Assembly (NCBI GenBank): GCA_002733945.2
Contig: NVXO02000005.1
Span: forward strand, 152,371-162,703
Length of the DNA stretch: 10,333 nt
Source: Sulfurimonas sp.
Lineage (GTDB): Bacteria; Campylobacterota; Campylobacteria; Campylobacterales; Sulfurimonadaceae
Reading direction: 5' to 3'
Below, one piece after another: positions 1 to 7,224 of this stretch; positions within the stretch are counted from its first letter, which is position 1, and the number at the start of each line of letters is the position of its first letter. The notes under the pieces are model-generated. The model saw only the letters and a list, made by a program, of their open reading frames with translations, searched no databases and was not told where the DNA came from. A program made the position numbers and the translations under genes.

Positions 1-516
<516 letters not shown>

Positions 517-531
517 AGGCAGTCATAAAAG

Positions 532-1584
532 ATGGCTGATGATGCAGAAAAAACAGAAGACCCCACCGATAAAAAGATAGAAGATGCTCGCAAAGAGGGA
601 AATGTCCCAAAATCTCAAGACACCTCAGGAGTTATAACTCTTTTTGTTGCAATTTTAGCTGTTCTTATGCTTTTTCCTTTTATAGCAGATCATATGATTA
701 ATCTGTTTAAATACTACTTCTCCCTTGTTGGAACTCCTCTTACTAAACCTTTTATGCTTGATATCGCTATTGTAACATTTAAAGAAATCCTCTTGATGGT
801 TATCCCCTTGGCACTGGCAGTGGCAATATCTGGTGTGATAGCTGGATTAGCTCAGTTTGGATTTTTGTTTACAACAAAACCATTAATACCAGATTTTAAA
901 AAAATAGACCCAATAAAAGGTATTAAAAACCTTATTAGTATGAAGAAATTGATTGAAGGTGTAAAAATAACTTTTAAGGCACATACTACGCTAGGTGTAG
1001 GTTTTATTTTTTTCTTTTTATTTATTGAAGAATTACCTACTGTCGCACTTTTTAGTTTGAGTGATCAATTAAACTGGTTGAAAGATAAGATGATAATAAT
1101 TGCACTTGTTATGCTACTTGTAATATTTATTTTTGCACTAATTGACATTATAATTGTGCGTAAACAGTACTTTGATGGACTTAAAATGAGTAAACAAGAG
1201 ATTAAAGATGAGATGAAAAACATGGAGGGAGATCCTCTTATAAAGTCTAAAATAAAACAAAAACAGATGGAGATTTCACGTCAACGTATGATGTCTGAAG
1301 TACCAAACGCAGATGTTATCATTACAAATCCAACTCATTATGCAGTTGCTATAAAATATGATGAAGAGAAGACTAGGGCACCTGTAGTAGTAGCTAAAGG
1401 TATGGACAATATGGCACAACAGATTAAAAAAATAGCAAGAGAAAATGAGGTACATATAGTGCAAAACCCTCCTCTCGCACGTTCACTCTATGCTGAGGTT
1501 GAAGTTGAGAAGCCAATTCCAGAAGCACTTTTTGGAGCCGTTGCTGAAGTTCTTGCTTATGTCTACAAGATGAATAAGAAATAA
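532..1584 (+). CDS. flhB: Flagellar biosynthesis protein FlhB (type III export gate, substrate-specificity switch)
   Basis: FlhB is an inner-membrane component of the flagellar type III export apparatus. It switches export from rod/hook subunits to filament subunits after self-cleavage. The 350-residue protein has the usual charged N-terminus (EKTEDPTDKKIEDARKEG, residues 6-23) and four hydrophobic segments near 33-54, 86-110, 153-173 and 187-209. A basic linker follows, then a cytoplasmic domain with the self-cleavage motif NPTH at residues 266-269, where the cut falls between N266 and P267. The length is normal for the family and all key features are intact. The start at 532 has only a weak ribosome site (AAAGG at 515-519, 12 nt upstream), which overlaps the nadC stop. 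Lying behind nadC rather than in a flagellar operon is not unusual where flagellar genes are scattered. The YscU/SpaS injectisome paralogue is less likely given the N-terminus and context. Confidence 0.97.
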   Translation: MADDAEKTEDPTDKKIEDARKEGNVPKSQDTSGVITLFVAILAVLMLFPFIADHMINLFKYYFSLVGTPLTKPFMLDIAIVTFKEILLMVIPLALAVAISGVIAGLAQFGFLFTTKPLIPDFKKIDPIKGIKNLISMKKLIEGVKITFKAHTTLGVGFIFFFLFIEELPTVALFSLSDQLNWLKDKMIIIALVMLLVIFIFALIDIIIVRKQYFDGLKMSKQEIKDEMKNMEGDPLIKSKIKQKQMEISRQRMMSEVPNADVIITNPTHYAVAIKYDEEKTRAPVVVAKGMDNMAQQIKKIARENEVHIVQNPPLARSLYAEVEVEKPIPEALFGAVAEVLAYVYKMNKK

Positions 1585-1630
1585 AATTAAGTATTGCAAT
1601 ATGTCATCTTAATGATTAGATTACAAAAGT

Positions 1631-1641
1631 TATAGTAAAAT
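1631..1641 (+). promoter_or_regulatory. Possible -10 region for the restriction-modification unit
   Basis: The 81-nt gap after flhB contains an A/T-rich element with overlapping TATAGT (1631-1636) and TAAAAT (1636-1641), 25-35 nt before the methyltransferase start. Campylobacterota promoters usually have a recognisable -10 and a poor -35, and no clear -35 is visible here. I saw no terminator hairpin behind flhB, so read-through is also possible. Confidence 0.25.
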
Positions 1642-1653
1642 AAATAAAAAATT

Positions 1654-1657
1654 AGGA
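1654..1657 (+). promoter_or_regulatory. Ribosome binding site that supports a TTG start
   Basis: AGGA lies 8 nt before the TTG at 1666. The only in-frame room upstream is bounded by a stop at 1645-1647, and methyltransferase motif I begins at residue 4. TTG 1666 is therefore effectively the only workable start. Confidence 0.7.
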
Positions 1658-1665
1658 AGCACTAT

Positions 1666-2706
1666 TTGAACGGAGTATCATTATTTGCAAATGTAGGTAT
1701 TGCAGAAACATATATTAAACAGCACAAGATAGATATTGTTGTTGCAAACGAACTCTTAGACAATAGAGCTCAGTTTCATCAAGAAATGCACACTAAGTGT
1801 AAGATGATTCAAGGCGATATAACAAATGACGAAGTGTTTGATAAAGTTTTAGCAACAGCAAAAAAGAAACAATGTGACTTTTTAATAGCAACACCACCCT
1901 GTCAAGGTATGAGTCTTGCCGGTAAAATGCAAGAAAATGATCCTCGAAATTCTCTTATAAAATATGTAATCAAATTAGCAATAGACTTACAACCAAATAA
2001 TATTTTAATAGAAAATGTTCCAAAGGTCTTAAAAACTTACCTTCTTCACAATGGAAAAACAATCAAAATAACGGACTATATCAAACAAGAGCTAGAACCA
2101 CTAGGGTATATAGTTAACCCTGTAGTTGTAGATGCCTCGGACTATGGAACTGCACAAAGTCGTAAACGAGCCATATATCTTATCTCTAAGTTACATAAAT
2201 GGGAACTTCCAAACAAACAGGATAAAATAACTGTAAGAGAAATGATAGAACACCTTCCAAGCTTAGAGAGTGGAGAGACATCATCAGTGGTGTTTCACAA
2301 AGCTAAAGTGCATAACGACAGACATATATCTTTTTTAAAACAAACGCCAACAGGTAAAACAGCACTTCATAATAGAGTGCATTATCCCAAAAAAGTTGAT
2401 GGTACGAGAATCAAAGGTTATGACACTACCTATAAACGCATAGAATGGGATAAACCTGCACCAACTATCACCATGGCAAATGGTTCAGTCTCTAGTCAAA
2501 ATAATGTGCATCCAGGACGCTTAAAAGAAGATGGTACATATAGCGATGCCCGCGTTTTAACACTTAAAGAGATATTTATATTAACAGGACTACCGGATAG
2601 CTGGACTCCACCTGAGTGGGCAAGTGAGAATCTTATCCGGCAGGTAATTGGAGAAGGGGTTCCCCCTAAATTAATAGACAAACTCCTCTCCACTATACCT
2701 AAGTAA
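1666..2706 (+). CDS. DNA (cytosine-5) methyltransferase of a type II restriction-modification system
   Basis: The 346-residue enzyme is predicted to transfer a methyl group from S-adenosylmethionine to C5 of cytosine at a specific DNA site, protecting it from the nuclease encoded next door. Motifs appear in canonical order. Motif I is a variant, LFANVGIAE (6-14). Motif IV is PPCQG (77-81) with catalytic C79, motif VI is ENVP (116-119), and motif VIII is QSRKR (164-168). Roughly residues 185-290 form the variable target-recognition region. Motif IX is the RVLTLKEIFILTGLPDSW stretch, and motif X reads GEGVPP (329-334) instead of the usual GNxVPP. No frameshift or missing catalytic residue is seen, so it should be active. 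The start is TTG, with AGGA 8 nt before it. One base separates its stop from the nuclease start, so the pair is probably translated together. The target sequence cannot be read from the protein. Confidence 0.95.
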   Translation: MNGVSLFANVGIAETYIKQHKIDIVVANELLDNRAQFHQEMHTKCKMIQGDITNDEVFDKVLATAKKKQCDFLIATPPCQGMSLAGKMQENDPRNSLIKYVIKLAIDLQPNNILIENVPKVLKTYLLHNGKTIKITDYIKQELEPLGYIVNPVVVDASDYGTAQSRKRAIYLISKLHKWELPNKQDKITVREMIEHLPSLESGETSSVVFHKAKVHNDRHISFLKQTPTGKTALHNRVHYPKKVDGTRIKGYDTTYKRIEWDKPAPTITMANGSVSSQNNVHPGRLKEDGTYSDARVLTLKEIFILTGLPDSWTPPEWASENLIRQVIGEGVPPKLIDKLLSTIPK

Positions 2707-2707
2707 G

Positions 2708-3820
2708 ATGGATAAGAAAACAAACTTTTGGCAAGCCCCTGGTAATGGTAAAGGTTTTGATTCCTTTTTGGGTGACAACTCAAAGATGAACAATCGAACT
2801 ATTGGAATCCTCTCGTATATCAAAGAAAAATCACTTACAGCTGGGTATGTTGGAGAAGATGAGTATAAAGAGGAGATTGTACAATACCTCAGTAATAATT
2901 TTAATGCGGATAAAAACGATAGTCTTAAAACACACTTTTACAAACCTGCACTGTTTTATGGTTTTATACATAGAAACAAAAATCATGACTTGTCATTAAG
3001 TATAGAAGGTAATCTGTTTTTAAACCATTATAAAAAAGAGAATTATAAAGAATGTCTTAAACTTGTTGTAAATCAGTTAGATAATACTACCTATCCAAAT
3101 TCTGCGACAGAGAAAGTGAAAAATCTAAAACTATTTCCATTTAGAATTCTTTTTAAACTACTTTTAGAAAATAAAACTATTCCTGTAAAATTTATTAGTG
3201 AGAATCTAGTCCATATAACTGAATATGAAGATGTTTTAGAGTATGAAAAAAATAAAAGTATTAGTAGAATTGAAAGTTTTGAAATCAACTCTACTAAGTT
3301 TCAAAAGTTTAATACTTGGGTTGTAAATTCATTAGTAGATTTAAATATCTTAGAAGTTATTGGAACAAACTTATTTGTACGAGATGAAATGATCGAACAT
3401 ATAAAAGTTTTATATGAAAAAGTAAATTTTAATGATATGTTTTTTACTGCAACTGTCTGTGAAGTAAACAATAGTGTTGCAGAAAAAAGAGTCAAAAGGG
3501 ATCCCTCTTTAATTAACAATGCAAAAACAAGAGATAAGTTTTTATGTAGTGTTAATCATACACACGCTACTTTTATATCAAAAGGTGTCAATTATGTTGA
3601 GGGTCATCATGTAATACCTATGTTTCAACAAAAAAACTATAATTTTAAACTAGATGATGTAAACAACATAGTCTCTTTGTGTCCAAATTGTCATAGAGAG
3701 ATACACTCATCAGATAATAAAATGGATATTTTAAATAAACTTTATCAATTAAATATATCTTTTATGCAGAATAATAGTATAGGTTTATATGATTTATATA
3801 AAATGTACCAATGTGGATGA
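2708..3820 (+). CDS. HNH-family type II restriction endonuclease (predicted)
   Basis: This 370-residue protein is probably the nuclease partner of the methyltransferase before it. The C-terminal third carries an HNH (beta-beta-alpha metal) domain. C280 with H286 in CSVNHTHATF, plus C325 and C328 in CPNCHREIH, fit a CCHC structural zinc site. EGHHVIPM (298-305), N320 and H329 supply the expected catalytic and metal-binding residues, with H301 the likely general base. The first 270 or so residues show no motif I recognise; they are probably the DNA-recognition part and include several helical, lysine- and asparagine-rich stretches. I recall this HNH type (YVEAHHLIPM...NIVSLCPNCHR) in nucleases paired with C5 methyltransferases. 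The ATG at 2708 comes one base after the methyltransferase stop, with no strong separate ribosome site, which suggests coupling. Base composition is very AT-rich in places (finding at 3121-3300). An HNH enzyme with another DNA target is the main alternative. Confidence 0.85.
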   Translation: MDKKTNFWQAPGNGKGFDSFLGDNSKMNNRTIGILSYIKEKSLTAGYVGEDEYKEEIVQYLSNNFNADKNDSLKTHFYKPALFYGFIHRNKNHDLSLSIEGNLFLNHYKKENYKECLKLVVNQLDNTTYPNSATEKVKNLKLFPFRILFKLLLENKTIPVKFISENLVHITEYEDVLEYEKNKSISRIESFEINSTKFQKFNTWVVNSLVDLNILEVIGTNLFVRDEMIEHIKVLYEKVNFNDMFFTATVCEVNNSVAEKRVKRDPSLINNAKTRDKFLCSVNHTHATFISKGVNYVEGHHVIPMFQQKNYNFKLDDVNNIVSLCPNCHREIHSSDNKMDILNKLYQLNISFMQNNSIGLYDLYKMYQCG

Positions 3821-3862
3821 GTCAATATTAACATAATTTTGGGTAGGATTCTATCTATAAAA

Positions 3863-3868
3863 TATAAT
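3863..3868 (+). promoter_or_regulatory. Possible -10 element (TATAAT) before the 124-residue gene
   Basis: TATAAT at 3863-3868 is preceded by TATAAAAT at 3856-3863, within the 76-nt gap behind the nuclease gene. It sits about 30 nt before the start at 3897. No clear -35 is seen, as is usual in this phylum. The whole gap is A/T-rich, so chance matches are easy. Confidence 0.35.
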
Positions 3869-3872
3869 TTTT

Positions 3873-3900
3873 AAGAAATATAATGAAGGAAATATAATGA
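3873..3900 (+). repeat. 14-bp tandem duplication covering a ribosome site and start codon
   Basis: Two adjacent 14-bp units, 3873-3886 and 3887-3900, differ at one position (A in the first, G in the second). Each ends in ATAATGA. The second contains the AGGA ribosome site and the true ATG at 3897. The first has a weaker AAGAA and an ATG at 3883 that opens a four-codon frame (MKEI) whose stop at 3895-3897 overlaps the real start as TAATG. Confidence 0.85.
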
Positions 3901-4271
3901 GTGAACAAACAAAATTAATAGCTGGTATACAAGAGTTAGTGATGCGTATTTTAAAAAATGGTTCTGTAACTGAAGAAGAGGGCATGGCAATTAATACTTT
4001 AGAAGATGAATTGTTTAAACAAAATTCTTTTCAACCCAGTAAAGAGAAACATGGTTCATTGCAAGGAGAAGAGATAGCTACTCTTTTTTTTAATAAGCAG
4101 ATAGAAGAAGGCATAACGAAGTTAATAGAGTATAAGATTAGTCCTGAAGATTTTTTTGGATTTGTAGAGTACCATTATGATGAAGAGCATCCAGATGAAG
4201 CATTAATTGGAATGTTTACACAAGCTTTTATCATAGATATTAATGACAGACATAGACTAAAGCTAATATAA
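3897..4271 (+). CDS. Hypothetical acidic protein, 124 residues
   Basis: I do not recognise this protein. It has no signal peptide, membrane segment, cysteine pair or helix-turn-helix that I can see. It is rich in Glu and Asp and appears mostly helical. Notable stretches are TEEEGMAINTLEDELFKQN (residues 25-43) and the acidic, histidine-containing EYHYDEEHPDE (90-100). The start is well supported, with AAGGA at 3886-3890, 6 nt before ATG 3897. It lies 76 nt behind the nuclease gene and 28 nt before the DHH-like gene, so it could belong with either side. It does not look like a restriction controller (C) protein, because no DNA-binding fold is apparent. Its codon pattern looks like a real gene, and no better frame covers this stretch. 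A cytoplasmic location is inferred from the lack of export signals. Confidence 0.75.
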   Translation: MSEQTKLIAGIQELVMRILKNGSVTEEEGMAINTLEDELFKQNSFQPSKEKHGSLQGEEIATLFFNKQIEEGITKLIEYKISPEDFFGFVEYHYDEEHPDEALIGMFTQAFIIDINDRHRLKLI

Positions 4272-4278
4272 AATAGTA

Positions 4279-4284
4279 TATAAT
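4279..4284 (+). promoter_or_regulatory. Possible -10 element before the DHH-like gene
   Basis: TATAAT lies 15 nt before the ATG at 4300, in the 28-nt gap. If used, transcription would start close to the start codon and leave almost no leader, which would fit the absence of a good ribosome site there. It is equally likely to be a chance match in A/T-rich DNA. Confidence 0.2.
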
Positions 4285-4299
4285 TCGTATAAAAGAAAT

Positions 4300-4962
4300 A
4301 TGCAAATAGATATAGAAAAACTTAAAAGTGCACAACATGTTTTAATTCAAACAGATAATGCAGCATTTGCCAATGCAAGTGCACTTTATTCCAGTGTATT
4401 AACATTACATAAAAAGGTTTCTTTACAAAATACAGAGCCTTTACATGTTAAATACTCTTTTTTGCCTTGGTTTGACAAAAGTCGTCAAAATAAACCCTCT
4501 ACAGCTGATTATGTTATAGAGGTAGATACTGAGACATTAGAGCTTTACAAGTTCTTTATAGAAAATACTTTTAAAATAAATCAAAAAATGGCGACAGCTC
4601 TATATGCGGGGCTACTTGGTCGCTATGATAACTTTATAAGTAGTGAATGTGATGGCACAATTTTTGCTCTTATTAGTACACTAATAGGACTTAATGCAAA
4701 TAAACAAATATGTCATGAGTTTTTACTTCAAAGAGTACCATTGTCTTTTATGCGTTTAAAAGAGAGACTTTTAAAAAGTCTCGAGTTAAGGGATAATGCA
4801 AGACATGCTTTTGTAAGCATATGCGATGATGACTTAAAAAGCTCAAATACCACACTCGTAGACGCATATAACATAATGAAAGAATTTTTAACAATTGTAC
4901 ATGTAGAAAAAGTCACACTGCTAAAAAGTGATGAAAATAATAAAATAATTAAGGAAATATAA
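4300..4962 (+). CDS. Degenerate DHH-family phosphoesterase-like protein (probable non-enzyme)
   Basis: The 220-residue protein resembles NrnA/RecJ-like DHH phosphoesterases in outline but lacks their catalytic set. Residues 12-40 (AQHVLIQTDNAAFANASALY onward) align by eye with the family N-terminus, where active enzymes have a PDGDAIGSA-type motif; only one Asp (D19) remains. ADYVIEVDT (69-77) resembles the second Asp strand. The expected DHH triad segment is absent, and the protein passes directly to MATALYAGLLGRYDNF (97-112), which resembles the helical end of the DHH domain. Residues 120-165 resemble the following helices, and no DHHA1 glycine-rich motif is evident. Activity on oligonucleotides or phosphoadenosine phosphate is therefore unlikely; a structural or regulatory role is an inference. 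The ribosome site is weak. Its stop is one base before the M23 gene start, so the two are probably coupled. The gene is certain; the family call is moderate. Confidence 0.6.
   Translation: MQIDIEKLKSAQHVLIQTDNAAFANASALYSSVLTLHKKVSLQNTEPLHVKYSFLPWFDKSRQNKPSTADYVIEVDTETLELYKFFIENTFKINQKMATALYAGLLGRYDNFISSECDGTIFALISTLIGLNANKQICHEFLLQRVPLSFMRLKERLLKSLELRDNARHAFVSICDDDLKSSNTTLVDAYNIMKEFLTIVHVEKVTLLKSDENNKIIKEI
4951..4955 (+). promoter_or_regulatory. Ribosome binding site that supports a TTG start
   Basis: AAGGA sits 8 nt before TTG 4964, inside the last codons of the DHH-like gene. It favours this start because MKKRNN and the membrane anchor follow directly. The next in-frame ATG would cut the anchor in half. 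Confidence 0.7.
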
Positions 4963-4963
4963 T

Positions 4964-6328
4964 TTGAAAAAAAGAAACAACTCTTCGGTAATAACACTTC
5001 TAATAATGCTTATATCCATATCAGGGGTATTATTTATCTACTTTTCTGCTATGTTTGAGAGAAATGCACCTGTTGTGACAATGAAAGAGAGTGGTTTTTG
5101 GAATTTAAAACAAGCACTTCATATTAAGATTGAAGATGAGAGTGGGGTGAAGTCGTATAAGATTACTCTTAAAAGTGAGACTGAAGAAAAAACACTACAG
5201 TATGAGCAGTTAATAAATCCAGAACAACTCTTAAACCTTGAAGTTGCACCACCTAGAAGTACATATGCGATGAAAGATAAAGAGATAGAAATTATTGTTG
5301 AAGCAAATGATGTGAGTAAATGGAATTTACTCAGTGGAAACGCAGTAAAAAAAGTATTTAAATTTAAAATAGATAAAAAAAGACCACGAGTAAGCATAGT
5401 GAGTAACTCTTATAAAATTTCTCGTGGTGGTTCTGCACTTGTTATATTTAAAGTTGAGGATGATAATCTAGATACACTGTATATACAAGGTAATAATGAT
5501 AAAAAGTTTTTTGCACAACCTTTTTACAAAGATGGTTATTTTATCTCACTATTAGCTTGGCCTGTAGTTGACAGGGAATTTAAAGGAACAGTAGTGGCTA
5601 ATGACAAGGCTGGTAATGTTTCAAAAGTATATATTCCACTTTATCTCAAACAAAAAACTTATAAAATATCACATATAAAACTAAGTGATAAGTTTCTAAA
5701 AGGAAAAATTGCAGATTTAGCAGAAGAGTTTGTAGAGACACAAGGTGTTGATAACTCGATAGAGCAGTTTAAGATAATTAATGAAGATGTAAGAGCTATA
5801 AATGAAAAACTTATACATGACATCACATCAAAAGTTCGTAAGGAAAAAATAACTAGCTTTAAAATGAATAAGATGTATCCACTTAAAAATGCACAAGTTG
5901 TAGCAACATTTGGAGATCATAGAAAGTACTTATATGACGGTGAGTATATTAGTGAGTCATATCACTTGGGTTTAGATTTAGCTTCAAATACAATGGCAAG
6001 TATCAAACCACAAAATAGTGGAGAAGTTGTTTTTAGCGATTATAATGGACTCTATGGAAATATGCCATTAATTCATCATGGACTTGGTTTATATACTTTA
6101 TATGGGCATTGTTCAAGTATTAAAGTAAATAGTGGTGATGAGACTACAAAAAAAGAAGTAATTGCGAATACGGGTAAAAGTGGTTATGCTATGGGTGACC
6201 ACCTGCACTTTGGTGTTTTAGTCCAAGGTATAGAAGTTCGTCCTCAAGAGTGGATGGATAAGCAGTGGATTAAGTTAAATGTTCAGGATGTCATTAAGAG
6301 TGCTAAAAAGATTATAGATAGAAATTAA
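4964..6328 (+). CDS. Membrane-anchored M23 (LytM-type) zinc peptidoglycan endopeptidase
   Basis: This enzyme probably cuts peptide cross-links in periplasmic peptidoglycan. The 454-residue protein has a short basic N-terminus and one hydrophobic segment (about 9-29), so it is an anchored or uncleaved export signal protein. Two beta-rich, Ig-like stretches follow (about 35-137 and 140-228; ANDKAGNV near 212-219 is typical). A helical linker spans about 240-300. The M23 domain occupies about 303-430 and is complete: H334 and D338 in HLGLD and H415 in HLH are the zinc ligands, and H382 (YGH) and H413 are the catalytic histidines. The start is TTG. lpxC follows after 11 nt, placing wall remodelling next to lipid A synthesis. 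Related M23 enzymes in Campylobacter and Helicobacter control cross-linking and helical cell shape; whether this one does is an inference. I recall an M23 gene also preceding lpxC in C. jejuni. Confidence 0.93.
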   Translation: MKKRNNSSVITLLIMLISISGVLFIYFSAMFERNAPVVTMKESGFWNLKQALHIKIEDESGVKSYKITLKSETEEKTLQYEQLINPEQLLNLEVAPPRSTYAMKDKEIEIIVEANDVSKWNLLSGNAVKKVFKFKIDKKRPRVSIVSNSYKISRGGSALVIFKVEDDNLDTLYIQGNNDKKFFAQPFYKDGYFISLLAWPVVDREFKGTVVANDKAGNVSKVYIPLYLKQKTYKISHIKLSDKFLKGKIADLAEEFVETQGVDNSIEQFKIINEDVRAINEKLIHDITSKVRKEKITSFKMNKMYPLKNAQVVATFGDHRKYLYDGEYISESYHLGLDLASNTMASIKPQNSGEVVFSDYNGLYGNMPLIHHGLGLYTLYGHCSSIKVNSGDETTKKEVIANTGKSGYAMGDHLHFGVLVQGIEVRPQEWMDKQWIKLNVQDVIKSAKKIIDRN

Positions 6329-6339
6329 GGGATTAAAAA

Positions 6340-7224
6340 ATGTATCAAACAACTATTAAAAAGAGTGTTGAACTTGTTGGAATAGGACTACATAAGGGTT
6401 CTCCAGTTAAGCTGCGTTTAGAACCATTAGAGTCGAACTCTGGCATAGTTTTTTACCGTTCTGATGTCGATGTTTCTATTCCTCTTACTCCTCAAAATGT
6501 GGTAGATACAAAAATGGCAACAGTTATAGGTAAGGATGGTCATCTAATCTCAACAATAGAGCACTTACTCTCTGCTGTGTATGCATATGGTATAGATAAC
6601 CTTCGTGTAATTGTGGATGCTGATGAGGTGCCTGTTATGGATGGTAGTAGTGCTAGTTACTGCATACTTTTAGATGAAGCAGAAGTGCTACAGTTAGATG
6701 TTGCTAAAAAGATCATGCGTATTAAAAAAGAAGTCATAATCCAAGAGGGTGATAAGTATGTAAAACTTTCACCATCTGATGACTTGCAGTATGACTTTAC
6801 CATAAAGTTTCCACACCCAGCCATCAAAACACAGGACTATGTCTTGAAGTTTACAAAAGAGACTTATAAAAAAGAGATCTCACGTGCAAGAACTTTTGGT
6901 TTTTTACATGAAGTACAGTATCTCCGTTCAAAAGGTCTAGCACTTGGTGGTTCACTCGAAAATGCAATAGTTCTAGACGATAAAAAGATTTTAAACCCTG
7001 AAGGACTGCGTTATAAAGATGAGTTCGTTCGTCATAAAATTCTTGATGCTATTGGTGATATGTGTCTTATCGGCATGAACTTTATAGGGAACTATGAAGC
7101 AATGGCCGGAAGTCATGACTTAAATCATAAACTAACACTTGCACTACTAGCAGATGCTGAGAATTACGAAGTAGTAGAACTTGTTGGAGAAAAAACAAAA
7201 GAATTAGAGAAAGCATATGCTTAA
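6340..7224 (+). CDS. lpxC: UDP-3-O-acyl-N-acetylglucosamine deacetylase
   Basis: LpxC is a cytoplasmic zinc amidase that performs the first committed step of lipid A synthesis. It removes acetate from UDP-3-O-acyl-GlcNAc. At 294 residues it is of normal single-enzyme length, with no FabZ fusion. TIEHLLSA places zinc ligand H75 after E74. [10 protein letters not shown] gives ligands H232 and D236 with active-site K233, and GSHDLNH gives the catalytic H259. These correspond to E. coli H79, H238, D242 and H265. VPVMDGSS and [14 protein letters not shown], the latter close to the substrate tunnel, are also present. The ATG at 6340 has AAGGGA 7 nt upstream, overlapping the M23 stop. Its last codons overlap the next gene by 8 nt. 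Its presence marks a Gram-negative with lipopolysaccharide or lipooligosaccharide. Identity is certain. Confidence 0.98.
   Translation: MYQTTIKKSVELVGIGLHKGSPVKLRLEPLESNSGIVFYRSDVDVSIPLTPQNVVDTKMATVIGKDGHLISTIEHLLSAVYAYGIDNLRVIVDADEVPVMDGSSASYCILLDEAEVLQLDVAKKIMRIKKEVIIQEGDKYVKLSPSDDLQYDFTIKFPHPAIKTQDYVLKFTKETYKKEISRARTFGFLHEVQYLRSKGLALGGSLENAIVLDDKKILNPEGLRYKDEFVRHKILDAIGDMCLIGMNFIGNYEAMAGSHDLNHKLTLALLADAENYEVVELVGEKTKELEKAYA

Larger units (their letters stand above)
1585..1665. other. A/T-rich gap between flhB and the methyltransferase gene
   Basis: Eighty-one bases with no ORF, RNA gene or terminator hairpin. The gap contains a 10-bp perfect palindrome (TATTGCAATA, 1592-1601), the possible -10 at 1631-1641 and the methyltransferase ribosome site. 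It marks the left edge of the accessory segment, but no target-site duplication or integrase remnant is visible. Confidence 0.6.

Noticed and set aside
1592..1601. Perfect 10-bp palindrome TATTGCAATA behind flhB, considered as a terminator or operator.
   Set aside because: There is no loop and no T-run for a terminator, and a palindrome of this size is expected by chance in A/T-rich DNA. A C-protein operator would need a controller gene, and none is seen.
2496..2783. Minus-strand open frame of 95 codons across the methyltransferase/nuclease junction.
   Set aside because: It is antisense to methyltransferase motifs IX and X and has no ribosome site or recognisable domain.
2802..2999. Plus-strand open frame of 65 codons in another frame within the nuclease gene.
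   Set aside because: It is fully inside the HNH nuclease, and no domain or ribosome site supports it.
3821..3896. Search for a rho-independent terminator or a small RNA between the nuclease gene and the 124-residue gene.
   Set aside because: No GC-containing stem followed by a T-run is present. Only A/T-rich -10-like strings and the tandem repeat are seen.
3887..4963. The shared 13-nt string AAGGAAATATAAT before the genes at 3897 and 4964, considered as a regulatory repeat.
   Set aside because: It is a ribosome site plus an A/T spacer of the kind expected before many genes in this group. Two copies are not evidence of shared control.
4728..5397. Minus-strand open frames (4728-4997 and 5119-5397) opposite the DHH-like and M23 genes.
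   Set aside because: They are low-complexity Ser/Leu/Phe shadows of well-supported plus-strand genes.
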